Part shown: positions 7,601-14,531 of the stretch, piece after piece | Layout of the letters: every line of letters starts with the position of its first letter | Numbering within the stretch: position 1 is the first letter of the stretch | Assembly: GCA_041658605.1 (NCBI GenBank) | Contig: JBAZZU010000030.1 | Location: 1-25,168 of the forward strand | Length of the DNA stretch: 25,168 bases | Source: JBAZWE01 sp041658605 | Lineage (GTDB): Bacteria > Actinomycetota > Thermoleophilia > BMS3ABIN01 | Direction of reading: 5' to 3' | Program-made: the position numbers and the translations under genes | Notes under the pieces: model-generated | Databases searched by the model: none | The model's input: the letters and a program-made list of their open reading frames with translations, nothing else | What the model was told of the DNA's origin: nothing

Positions 7601-9103
7601 TCAGCTCTCCTTGACGATGTCCTCCAGCAGTTTCCGGAACAGTCGGTGGTGGAAGGGCAGGAAGAAATACCAGTAAAGCCGGCCGTATAATCCCGAGGTC
7701 TCATGGTATGCTTTGACCGAAAGCCGGCTTGTGCCATTTAAGGGTTCGATTGTGAATTCCAGCCAGGCCATCCCCGGAAGCTTCATCTCGGCGCGCAGCA
7801 GCAGCCGGCGGTCCTCTTCCAGCTCCTCCACCCGCCAGAAATCGATGACATCGTTCATCCGCAGCCCCGAAAGGTTCTTGCGGCCTCGTGAAGTGCCGAC
7901 CCCCTTGGCAAGACGGTCGAGCAGGCCGCGGGTACGCCACATCCAGCTGGTGCTGAACCAGCCGCGCTCGCCGCCTATGCGGGTGATGGTTCGAAACAGC
8001 ACCGCGGGCTCCCTGTTAGTAACGAGCTCAGAGCCAGCCGTGTGCGCTACTGCCCTTTTGAGTTCGTGCAGCCTTGTGGTCACCTTGTCGGTGGCCGGAT
8101 AAGCGTCGGACCAGCGGCTGAATACTTTTTGTCCGGCCTCGGCGGCCATGGCCTTGTCCAGCGATTCCTCATACGTCATGAGCTGAAGCGGCACAAGCTC
8201 ACGGATACTGGAATTGCGGCAGACCAGCTTGTTGCTGAACCCCGTCAGCAGCGCCTTGGCCAGGGAATATGGAACCGGCGTCACCAGGCTGACCGCGTAG
8301 GCATAAAAACGGATGCTGGAGACGGGGACGCGAACGATGCGGCTCGCGCGCCGCACTCTTCGCTGCAGTGATTTCATCATTTCCTCGTAACTGAGGACAT
8401 CCGGCCCGCCTATCTCGAAATCACGGCCCGCCGATGCCGGTGTCTCAAGGGCTTTTGCCAGATAACGCACGGTATCGGTGAGCGATATCGGCTGGCAGAG
8501 GTTCCTTCCCCAGGGAGGCATGGGGACGAGCGGCAGCCGCCGCGCCAGGCTCATGAATATCTCGTACGCGGCGCTTCCGGAGCCGATTATGACGGCCGCT
8601 CTCATTACCGTAAGCTTTGGCCCGCCCCGCCCGAGCTCGTCAGCAACACGCTGCCGACCGCAGAGTGCCGAGCCCGGCGGGCAGCGCAGGTCGGCAAGGC
8701 CGCCCAGGTAGATGATGCGTTTGACCCCCGCGGCTTCGGCCTCGCTCCGGAAGTTCGCGGCAGCCCGGACATCGGCCGCTTCGTATTCCGTGGAGCGGTA
8801 ATGGATCGGATGGATCAGGTAATAGGCGGTATCAATACCATCGAGGGCGGCGCGCAGCTCATCACGATCAAGAGCATCGGCTTCGACGACCTCGGCCCCG
8901 GGCCAGAGCCCGTTGTAGGAATCAGCATCATCTATCACCATCGCCCTGACGTGGCAACCTCGCTCCACGAGCTCAGGCACGAGCCTGCGGCCGATGTAGC
9001 CGGACGCGCCGGTCACGAGAATTGTGCCGGCTGGCTGCGTCGACATGGCTGGCAGGCTGGCAGCTACGGGCTCCGGTGGCCCGGCTTCGTTCACGCGGCT
9101 CAT
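7601..9103 (-). CDS. SDR-type NAD(P)-binding protein with C-terminal DUF2867
   Basis: The first part is an atypical short-chain dehydrogenase / NmrA-like Rossmann domain with TGASGYIG at residues 31-38, DTAYYLIHP near the middle and KRIIYLGGL. From about residue 373 the sequence becomes a DUF2867-like domain (IGGERGWFSTSWMWR, DVIDFWRVEEL, LYGRLYWYFFLPFH). The substrate is unknown. The ATG at 9103 is chosen because it overlaps the stop of the upstream paralogue as ATGA, giving 500 residues; an upstream ATG would overlap that gene by 73 bases, and an internal ATG at 9046 is also possible. From memory, proteins of this type recur near light-inducible or photolyase-linked genes in other bacteria, which fits the local context but does not prove function. 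Confidence 0.85.
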   Translation of the reverse strand: MSRVNEAGPPEPVAASLPAMSTQPAGTILVTGASGYIGRRLVPELVERGCHVRAMVIDDADSYNGLWPGAEVVEADALDRDELRAALDGIDTAYYLIHPIHYRSTEYEAADVRAAANFRSEAEAAGVKRIIYLGGLADLRCPPGSALCGRQRVADELGRGGPKLTVMRAAVIIGSGSAAYEIFMSLARRLPLVPMPPWGRNLCQPISLTDTVRYLAKALETPASAGRDFEIGGPDVLSYEEMMKSLQRRVRRASRIVRVPVSSIRFYAYAVSLVTPVPYSLAKALLTGFSNKLVCRNSSIRELVPLQLMTYEESLDKAMAAEAGQKVFSRWSDAYPATDKVTTRLHELKRAVAHTAGSELVTNREPAVLFRTITRIGGERGWFSTSWMWRTRGLLDRLAKGVGTSRGRKNLSGLRMNDVIDFWRVEELEEDRRLLLRAEMKLPGMAWLEFTIEPLNGTSRLSVKAYHETSGLYGRLYWYFFLPFHHRLFRKLLEDIVKES

Positions 9104-10074
9104 CCCAGAAAACAGGCCTGCTGCGAGGGAAGCCTGCCCGGACCCTTCTCCTCTTCCACGAGCGCCTCGCATATTGCCTGATTCATGGTGAGAAGCTCTA
9201 CCGGAACCAGCTCCCGGATTTTATTCTCATGGCAAACCACCTCGTTATTGAGACCGGCCAGCAAAAGGCTTACAAGTCCGGCTGGCAGCGGCGCGATCAG
9301 CTCCACCAGGTGACCATACAGGTCCGGCGACAGACCCGGCGTCTCGATGATAGAGCGCTTGAGGCCGCGTACCCTGGCATAGATTTCCATCAGCTTGCGG
9401 TACGTCATCACCTCGGGGCCGCCGATGTCCAGCGTAAGTCCGCGCGTTGCAGGTTCCTTCAGGCAGCCGATGAGATAATCGATGACATTGGCTACCGCTA
9501 TCGGCTGGCAGCGGGTGTTGATCTCCTTCGGACACATGATAAGCGGCAGGCGTTCGACCAGATGCCTGATCATCTCGAAGGACGCGCCGCCGGCGCCGAT
9601 GATAACTGCCGCCTGCAGCACCGTTGTATCGATACTGCCGGACTTGAGGATATCACCGACCTCGCGCCGGCTGGACAGGTGCTCCGAGAGTCCGCCCTCA
9701 GACTCGCCAAGGCCGCCCAGGTAGATGATGCGGTTCACGCCAGCGGCTTCCGCCGCCTGCAGAAAGTTCGCGGCCGCGGCGCTGTCGCTCTCGACGAATT
9801 TCTTTGCCTGTTTCTCGTCACGCCCGCCCATCGAATGGACAAGATAGTATGCCGTATCAATTCCTTCCATAGTCCCCGGCAGGGTTGAGGCGTCCAGCAG
9901 GTCACCCGTGACCACCTCCATGGCTTGGTCCAGCTGCCCGTGTATTTTCAGCTTCGCCCGGGAGCGCACCAGCGACCGGACCCGATATCCTTCGTGGTCC
10001 AGCCTGTATAAGAGGCGCCCGCCGATGAACCCCGTCGCGCCGGTCAAAAGCACCGATGGTTTTTCAGAATTCAA
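9100..10074 (-). CDS. SDR-type NAD(P)-binding protein (NmrA/epimerase-like), short paralogue
   Basis: This 324-residue protein is a paralogue of the one encoded just downstream: TGATGFIG at residues 11-18 binds the dinucleotide, DTAYYLVHSMGG and NRIIYLGGLGES align with the neighbour, and IRELVPVELLTMNQAI aligns with IRELVPLQLMTYEES. It ends where DUF2867 would begin. The TTG start at 10074 is well supported by GAGGAGG five bases upstream. Its stop overlaps the ATG of the neighbour as ATGA, so the pair is probably translationally coupled. The substrate is unknown. It is divergent from the DUF523-DUF1722 gene across a 193-base AT-rich gap. Confidence 0.85.
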   Translation of the reverse strand: MNSEKPSVLLTGATGFIGGRLLYRLDHEGYRVRSLVRSRAKLKIHGQLDQAMEVVTGDLLDASTLPGTMEGIDTAYYLVHSMGGRDEKQAKKFVESDSAAAANFLQAAEAAGVNRIIYLGGLGESEGGLSEHLSSRREVGDILKSGSIDTTVLQAAVIIGAGGASFEMIRHLVERLPLIMCPKEINTRCQPIAVANVIDYLIGCLKEPATRGLTLDIGGPEVMTYRKLMEIYARVRGLKRSIIETPGLSPDLYGHLVELIAPLPAGLVSLLLAGLNNEVVCHENKIRELVPVELLTMNQAICEALVEEEKGPGRLPSQQACFLG

Positions 10075-10267
10075 ATATTCCTCCTCGCACAGAAAATATT
10101 TACTTACCCGCGTCAGATACCTTCGGCGGCTGATTTCATTTGATTATTTATATATGCCCAAAAACCCTTCATGAACACATTTCCACCTTTATCGAGTTTC
10201 ATCCTGCCCAAAATATGGGAAAATCTGGTGAACGCATCTTCCATCAACCTGAATCCTGGAGAATTTC
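10075..10267. other. Divergent intergenic region
   Basis: These 193 bases separate the minus-strand SDR pair from the plus-strand DUF523-DUF1722 gene and are more AT-rich than the surroundings, with a TTTATATATG core near 10145-10155. Promoters for both directions should lie here. I see good ribosome sites at both ends but no convincing -35/-10 pair. Confidence 0.4.
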
Positions 10268-11320
10268 ATGAACCTGCCGGAGACCACCGGCCCAGCGCTG
10301 AAGCTGGGCGTCAGCTCATGCCTTCTTGGCGAAAAGGTGCGCTATGACGGCGGGCACAGGCTCGATCATTACCTGACTGAGACCCTCGGGCCTTTCGTCG
10401 AATGGGTGCCGGTCTGCCCCGAGGTGGAAACCGGCCTCGGCGTACCCCGCGAACCGATGCGCCTGGTTGGCACCGCCACGGATGCGCGCCTGGTCACACG
10501 CCAGACCCATGTAGACCACACCGAGCGCATGCGCAAGTGGGCGAAGGGCCGCATCCGTGAGCTGTCCCGGGAACACCTTAGCGGCTTCATCTTCAAGAGC
10601 CGCTCGCCCAGCTCCGGCATGACGCATGTGAAGATATACAACGAAGAAGGTATCCCTGGTCCCGTGGGTTCGGGAATCTGGGCCGGCGCCTTCATGGCAG
10701 CCAACCCGCTGCTACCGGTGGAGGACGAAAGCCGCCTGCGCGATGCCGACATCAGGGAGAACTTCATCGAACGCGTGTTCGTCCGCCACCGCTGGCAGCA
10801 GCTGCTCGCGGCGAGGGCTTCAATCGGGCGGCTGGTCGAATTCCACTCAGACCACAAATACCTGATCATGGCCCACAGCCCGGCGCACCTGCGGCAGCTC
10901 GGGAGGCTCGTAAGCGGCTCAGAAATGTCGCCGGGAAAAAGCCTGAGCTCCGGGAAAGTGCCTTCATACGAAGAAGCCGTCCCAAAAACCGGTGGTGTAA
11001 GACACTCCGCCCGAAAACCCGGGGAACTCTATGACGCCTATCTGCCGCTGCTGATGGAGGCATTAAGACTTCAGGCCACGGTGAGGAAGAACGTGAATGT
11101 GCTCAATCACATGATGGGCTATTTCAAACATACGCTGGCGCCAGATGAAAAACAGGAGCTGCGTGAAGTGATAGAAGAATACTACCGCGGGCTCACGCCA
11201 CTCATCGTGCCGGTCACTTTGATAAGACACTTTGTTCGCAAATATGAAGAGCCTTATCTCATGCGACAGATTTATCTCAATCCTCACCCGGCCGAGCTTA
11301 TGCTGAGAAACCACGTATAG
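10268..11320 (+). CDS. DUF523-DUF1722 fusion protein (TudS/YbgA-like)
   Basis: The 350-residue protein fuses an N-terminal DUF523 domain (residues about 10-165; GVSSCLLGEKVRYDG, PVCPEVETGLGVPREPMRL) to a C-terminal DUF1722 domain (about 187-345; FHSDHKYLIMAHS, NVLNHMMGYFK, YLNPHPAELMLRNHV). DUF523 includes thiouracil desulfidase TudS, whose [4Fe-4S] cluster is held by three cysteines; DUF1722 is the domain of E. coli YbgA, encoded beside the photolyase gene phr. C18 and C50 match the first two ligands, but the third, normally in SPSCG, is Ser116 here (SPSSG). A poorly conserved linker around residues 220-255 appears longer than I expect. The ATG at 10268 has TGGAG six bases upstream. No photolyase gene is in the window. 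Confidence 0.9.
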   Translation: MNLPETTGPALKLGVSSCLLGEKVRYDGGHRLDHYLTETLGPFVEWVPVCPEVETGLGVPREPMRLVGTATDARLVTRQTHVDHTERMRKWAKGRIRELSREHLSGFIFKSRSPSSGMTHVKIYNEEGIPGPVGSGIWAGAFMAANPLLPVEDESRLRDADIRENFIERVFVRHRWQQLLAARASIGRLVEFHSDHKYLIMAHSPAHLRQLGRLVSGSEMSPGKSLSSGKVPSYEEAVPKTGGVRHSARKPGELYDAYLPLLMEALRLQATVRKNVNVLNHMMGYFKHTLAPDEKQELREVIEEYYRGLTPLIVPVTLIRHFVRKYEEPYLMRQIYLNPHPAELMLRNHV

Positions 11321-11348
11321 GCCGCAATGGGCGAAAAAAGCCTGCGGC
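11321..11348 (+). terminator. Weak hairpin after the DUF523-DUF1722 gene
   Basis: Directly after the stop codon, GCCGCA pairs with TGCGGC, extended by GGC/GCC around an A-rich loop. There is no U-tract afterwards, so it is at best a weak terminator or a transcript-end hairpin before the hydrolase gene. Confidence 0.3.
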
Positions 11349-11406
11349 AGCATGTGTTTGGAAACTGCGTGGGGAGGAATCACCCATGAGCCAGTGAATA
11401 GGACTT

Positions 11407-12408
11407 ATGTCGAAACGAAGGAAAAGACTGAGGCACAGACACCCGATAATCAAGGTCCTGAAAATATTCGGGCTGGCTCTTCTCGGCCTGCTGTTATTCC
11501 TGCTGGTCACCGCCCTGTTCCCGCTAAGCACGGGAGACCTGAAATCACATCCGGACCCCGCAGGCACTTATGAGGAAGCAACCCGGCGCATCCAGGCGAT
11601 CACGGATGAAGAAAACGGCAGGGTCTGCGATGTCTGCGGGACCCGGTTTTATACCCATGGTTCAAAGACACCAAAAGTGGTCGTGCTGGTCCACGGCCTG
11701 ACGAACTCCCCCAGGCAGTTCGAGGAACTGGGGCAGCAACTCTTCAACGACGGCTATAACGTCCTGATTCCGAGGATGCCCTACCATGGCCTCAAGACGC
11801 ATACGGTATCCGAACTGGGGAACACCACGCCCGAGGACTTGAGCAGGTTCGCCGACGATACCGCAGATATCGCCACCGGCCTCGGAGATGAAGTGACCGT
11901 GGCCGGACTCTCCGGAGGCGGCACCATCACCGGATGGATCACGCAGAACCGCAGTGATATAGACAAAACCGTACTGATCGCGCCGTTGTATGGCATGAGC
12001 GGCGTTCCCCCGTTTGCCAATACCATGGCCGGTAACCTGTTCGCCCGTCTGCCCGACTTCGACTTCTCGTCTTCATCCGAGCCTCCCCGGGACAGCGTTT
12101 ACCTGGGCTGGTCCACCCGCGGCGTGGCGGAGTATCTCGTACTTTCGCGCGTGTCCCGACCCGATGGTAACAACTCCCCGGCCGGAGTCAGGAACATAAC
12201 GGTGGTGACCAACGGCAACGACCATACCGTCAACAACGGTATGACGCAGGATGTCGCGGCGGCATGGGAGAGTACGGGGGCGAAAATAACGCGATACGAA
12301 TTCGCTCAAGACCTCGGCCTGCCCCACGACTACATAGATATAACCGCGATCGGCGACAAGGGCGTATGGATCTACCCGATCCTGAAGAACCTCATCGAAT
12401 CCAGTTGA
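11407..12408 (+). CDS. Membrane-anchored alpha/beta hydrolase (carboxylesterase-like)
   Basis: The 333-residue protein has a basic N-terminus and one hydrophobic segment (about residues 17-40), so it is probably anchored with the enzyme domain outside the cytoplasm. The hydrolase domain shows the oxyanion strand VVVLVHGLTNSP, the nucleophile elbow GLSGGG with Ser169, Asp272 in GNDHTVN and His307 in LPHDYI, a complete triad. A CxxC pair (C74, C77) precedes the domain. The substrate is unknown; an ester or lipid is likely by family. The ATG at 11407 has a short-spaced AGGA. It lies between the DUF523-DUF1722 gene and msrA on the same strand, but the 310-base gap afterwards suggests that msrA has its own promoter. 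Confidence 0.85.
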   Translation: MSKRRKRLRHRHPIIKVLKIFGLALLGLLLFLLVTALFPLSTGDLKSHPDPAGTYEEATRRIQAITDEENGRVCDVCGTRFYTHGSKTPKVVVLVHGLTNSPRQFEELGQQLFNDGYNVLIPRMPYHGLKTHTVSELGNTTPEDLSRFADDTADIATGLGDEVTVAGLSGGGTITGWITQNRSDIDKTVLIAPLYGMSGVPPFANTMAGNLFARLPDFDFSSSSEPPRDSVYLGWSTRGVAEYLVLSRVSRPDGNNSPAGVRNITVVTNGNDHTVNNGMTQDVAAAWESTGAKITRYEFAQDLGLPHDYIDITAIGDKGVWIYPILKNLIESS

Positions 12409-12718
12409 GCGTTTCGCTGCCTGATCAATAGCCAGCCGATCTACGGACCAGCTGAGCGCTTGGATCTCGCCCGGCCCGGCGGTATCCGAAACACTTATGG
12501 CCACAGAAGCCGCATTGCCATATATGCCGGCCAGAAAGACAGTAAGTCATCGTCTGTCATCCTGCCCGGACTCTCCCTTCCATCCTGCCCGTAATGAATA
12601 TTCATTGGCTGTGTCATGCAATCACGGCAATTCGCCAGTTCATTTATGGATGTTTGCGGGTATCTTTAGAAAATGGAACTCCTCAGTTATAAAAGCGCGA
12701 CTGATAAGGAGGGATGAA
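12409..12718. other. Non-coding leader upstream of msrA-heliorhodopsin
   Basis: This 310-base gap holds no convincing gene. An in-frame reading upstream of msrA from 12497 has no ribosome site and no recognisable protein pattern. It contains CATCCTGCCCG twice (12558-12568 and 12581-12591), a perfect AT-rich palindrome at 12593-12606, and an AAGGAGG ribosome site just before msrA. The promoter of the msrA-heliorhodopsin unit should lie here, but no strong -35/-10 pair was found. Confidence 0.6.
12593..12606. promoter_or_regulatory. Perfect 14-bp palindrome, possible operator
   Basis: AATGAATATTCATT is a perfect dyad with no spacer, lying about 113 bases before the msrA start in otherwise GC-rich DNA. 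Its position suits a dimeric regulator of the msrA-heliorhodopsin unit. It does not match an operator I recognise; chance is not excluded. Confidence 0.35.
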
Positions 12719-13192
12719 ATGTTATCTGAAAAAGCCATGTTTGCAGCCGGATGCTTCTGGGGGGTCGAGTCGGCGTTCAGCCGGGTGCCGGGGGTAATAA
12801 ATACTGCTGTCGGCTACACAGGCGGCGGTAAGGTGAACCCGTCCTACGAGGATGTCTGCACCGGCAGGACAGGCCACGCGGAAGCCGTGCTTGTGGAATT
12901 CGACCCCGGGATCATCTCCTACGATAAACTGCTGGATGTTTTCTGGGATATCCACGACCCGACTACGCCTGACCGTCAGGGTCCTGACCGCGGAACCCAG
13001 TATCGTTCAGCTATCTTCTTTTTCACGCCTGAGCAGGAGAAAACCGCCAGAATATCCAAGGAACGGCTGCAGGCGGGCGGCCATTATCCCGACCCGATCG
13101 TAACTCAAATCAGTGGCGCGGGCGACTTCTACAGGGCCGAGGAATACCACCAGCGATATAACGAAAAACATGGAAAGCTCAGCTGTGGATGA
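12719..13192 (+). CDS. msrA: Peptide-methionine (S)-S-oxide reductase MsrA
   Basis: MsrA reduces the S epimer of methionine sulfoxide in proteins and free methionine. The 157-residue protein has the active-site motif GCFWG with Cys12 as nucleophile, GYTGG, YEDVCTGRTGHAEAV, the DPTTPDRQGPDRGTQYRS block and EYHQRYNEKHG near the end. Cys156 in KLSCG is placed to act as a recycling cysteine. The ATG at 12719 has AAGGAGG six bases upstream, which settles the start against the longer open frame from 12497. The gene's 3' end overlaps the most upstream heliorhodopsin start by 23 bases, so the two are very likely cotranscribed and possibly translationally coupled. Confidence 0.97.
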   Translation: MLSEKAMFAAGCFWGVESAFSRVPGVINTAVGYTGGGKVNPSYEDVCTGRTGHAEAVLVEFDPGIISYDKLLDVFWDIHDPTTPDRQGPDRGTQYRSAIFFFTPEQEKTARISKERLQAGGHYPDPIVTQISGAGDFYRAEEYHQRYNEKHGKLSCG

Positions 13193-13973
13193 AAGCGATG
13201 TGAAGGTCCAGGAAAAGACATACGCGAACCTGCGGCGCTTCAATGCCATCATGGGCTTTCTCCACCTGGCCCAGGGTGTGCTGATGCTGATCTTGAGCAC
13301 GCGCTTCACTCTTCCCATAACCACGCTCTATGTCAAGTTCGACAAGGCATCGCTTAAGCTCGTGCCGAACCTGCAGGAGCCCTATACCCTGCGCATCGCG
13401 CCGCTGGTCGCCGTATTCCTGCTGCTCTCGGCGCTGGCCCATTTCTGCCTGGCGTCCTTCGGATACGAATGGTACGTACGGAATCTAAAGCAGCACATCA
13501 ACAAGGCGCGCTGGTGGGAGTATTCACTGAGCTCGTCGATAATGATCGTGCTCATCGCGATGCTGGTGGGGGTTTACGACCTGTCGAGCCTGATCCTCGT
13601 CTTCTGTATCAACGCCTGCATGATCTTCTTTGGCTACATGATGGAGCTTCATAACCAGACGACGAAGAAGACCGACTGGACGGCTTTCATGTTCGGCTGC
13701 TTCGCCGGGATCATCCCCTGGATCGTCATCACGCTCTACACCATCGGGGCAAACCAGGCCGCGGAGACATCCGTACCGAATTTCGTCTACGGCATCATGA
13801 TCTCGCTTTTTATCTTCTTCAATATTTTTGCCGTGAACCAGTTCCTGCAGTACAAAAGGGTGGGGCGCTGGCGCGACTATCTCTACGGCGAGAGGATGTT
13901 TATCATCCTCAGCCTGGTGGCCAAATCGGCTCTGGCCTGGCAGATGTTCTTCGGCACAATGCGGCCGGTCTAG
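13170..13973 (+). CDS. Heliorhodopsin (HeR, retinal-binding seven-helix membrane protein)
   Basis: The 267-residue protein has seven hydrophobic segments (about 24-45, 74-98, 115-134, 138-160, 171-193, 203-226 and 243-262) and aligns throughout with heliorhodopsin 48C12 as I remember it. Lys252 in SLVAKSALAWQ is the retinal Schiff-base lysine. Glu117 in WEYSLSSS corresponds to counterion E107. Ser248 matches S237, and His32 and His91 match the cavity histidines H23 and H80. The long first extracellular loop (about 46-72) and GCFAGIIPWI are also typical. Heliorhodopsins sit inverted, with the N-terminus inside, and are thought to signal rather than pump ions. The ATG at 13170 lacks a clear ribosome site; in-frame GTG codons at 13185 and 13200 are alternatives. 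It is encoded with msrA. Its stop shares CTAG with the convergent purE stop. Confidence 0.95.
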   Translation: MESSAVDESDVKVQEKTYANLRRFNAIMGFLHLAQGVLMLILSTRFTLPITTLYVKFDKASLKLVPNLQEPYTLRIAPLVAVFLLLSALAHFCLASFGYEWYVRNLKQHINKARWWEYSLSSSIMIVLIAMLVGVYDLSSLILVFCINACMIFFGYMMELHNQTTKKTDWTAFMFGCFAGIIPWIVITLYTIGANQAAETSVPNFVYGIMISLFIFFNIFAVNQFLQYKRVGRWRDYLYGERMFIILSLVAKSALAWQMFFGTMRPV

Positions 13974-14422
13974 ACCACGGCCAGTATCTTTCCAGCCATT
14001 ATCGCGGCGTTCTTCGACCCGTTGATCGCCATGCAGGCGACCGGGACGCCGGACGGCATCTGGACGATGGAAAGCAGCGAGTCCAGCCCGCCCAGGTCTT
14101 TTGTCATGATTGGCACACCGATGACAGGCAGGCTGGTCATTGAGGCAATCACACCCGGGAGCGCAGCTGCTTTTCCCGCGGCCGCGATTATCACCCTGAT
14201 GCCGCGGCCGGCTGCGCCTTCCGCATAAGCCGCCACCTTCCTGGGGTCGCGGTGGGCGCTCAACACCTTTATCTCATATGGGATCTCAAGCCGGATGAGC
14301 TCATCACAGGCAGCCTGCATCACCTCACGGTCGGATTCGCTCCCCATGACAACTCCCACCATAACATCCGTCATGTCAACTTCCTCCATCATTGGTTCGA
14401 GTCCTTCCAGGGTGTCGGTCAT
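13970..14422 (-). CDS. purE: N5-carboxyaminoimidazole ribonucleotide mutase PurE
   Basis: PurE moves the carboxylate of N5-CAIR to form CAIR, the substrate of PurC. The protein has VVMGSESD for phosphate binding, LSAHRDP with the catalytic His57, and GGLDSLLSIVQMPSGVPV, all typical of class I. The loop that normally reads GGAAHLPG reads GKAAALPG here (residues 83-90), so a usually conserved His is Ala87 and a Gly is Lys84. The ATG at 14422 has GGAGG at five bases; an ATG at 14374 also has GGAGG at eight bases and would give 134 residues. It lies downstream of purD and ends at a CTAG shared with the heliorhodopsin stop. No purK is in the window. Confidence 0.93.
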   Translation of the reverse strand: MTDTLEGLEPMMEEVDMTDVMVGVVMGSESDREVMQAACDELIRLEIPYEIKVLSAHRDPRKVAAYAEGAAGRGIRVIIAAAGKAAALPGVIASMTSLPVIGVPIMTKDLGGLDSLLSIVQMPSGVPVACMAINGSKNAAIMAGKILAVV

Positions 14423-14496
14423 ATCGGCCTCCGGGTACTGGGCTGGTTAACCTGCGTGATACTTTCATTATTCCACCGTTATTTCCTGCGATTATC

Positions 14497-14527
14497 CGTC
14501 CGGCGGAAACCGTCCTGGCGCCGGACG
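14497..14527 (-). terminator. GC-rich hairpin after purD
   Basis: A perfect 9-base stem (CGTCCGGCG with CGCCGGACG) around a 13-base loop lies just after the purD stop and before purE. No T-tract follows on the transcript strand, so it may reduce read-through or protect the 3' end rather than terminate fully. Confidence 0.35.
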
Positions 14528-14531
14528 ACCC

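Noticed and set aside
12497..12718. In-frame open stretch upstream of msrA suggesting a 231-residue protein
   Set aside because: No ribosome site at 12497, no MsrA-like or signal-like pattern in the extra residues, and a strong AAGGAGG at the 12719 ATG.
13170..13973. Type-1 (proton-pump) microbial rhodopsin
   Set aside because: The sequence follows heliorhodopsin motifs (WEYSLSSS, SLVAKSALAWQ) and lacks the DTE/DTD-type helix C triad of pumps.
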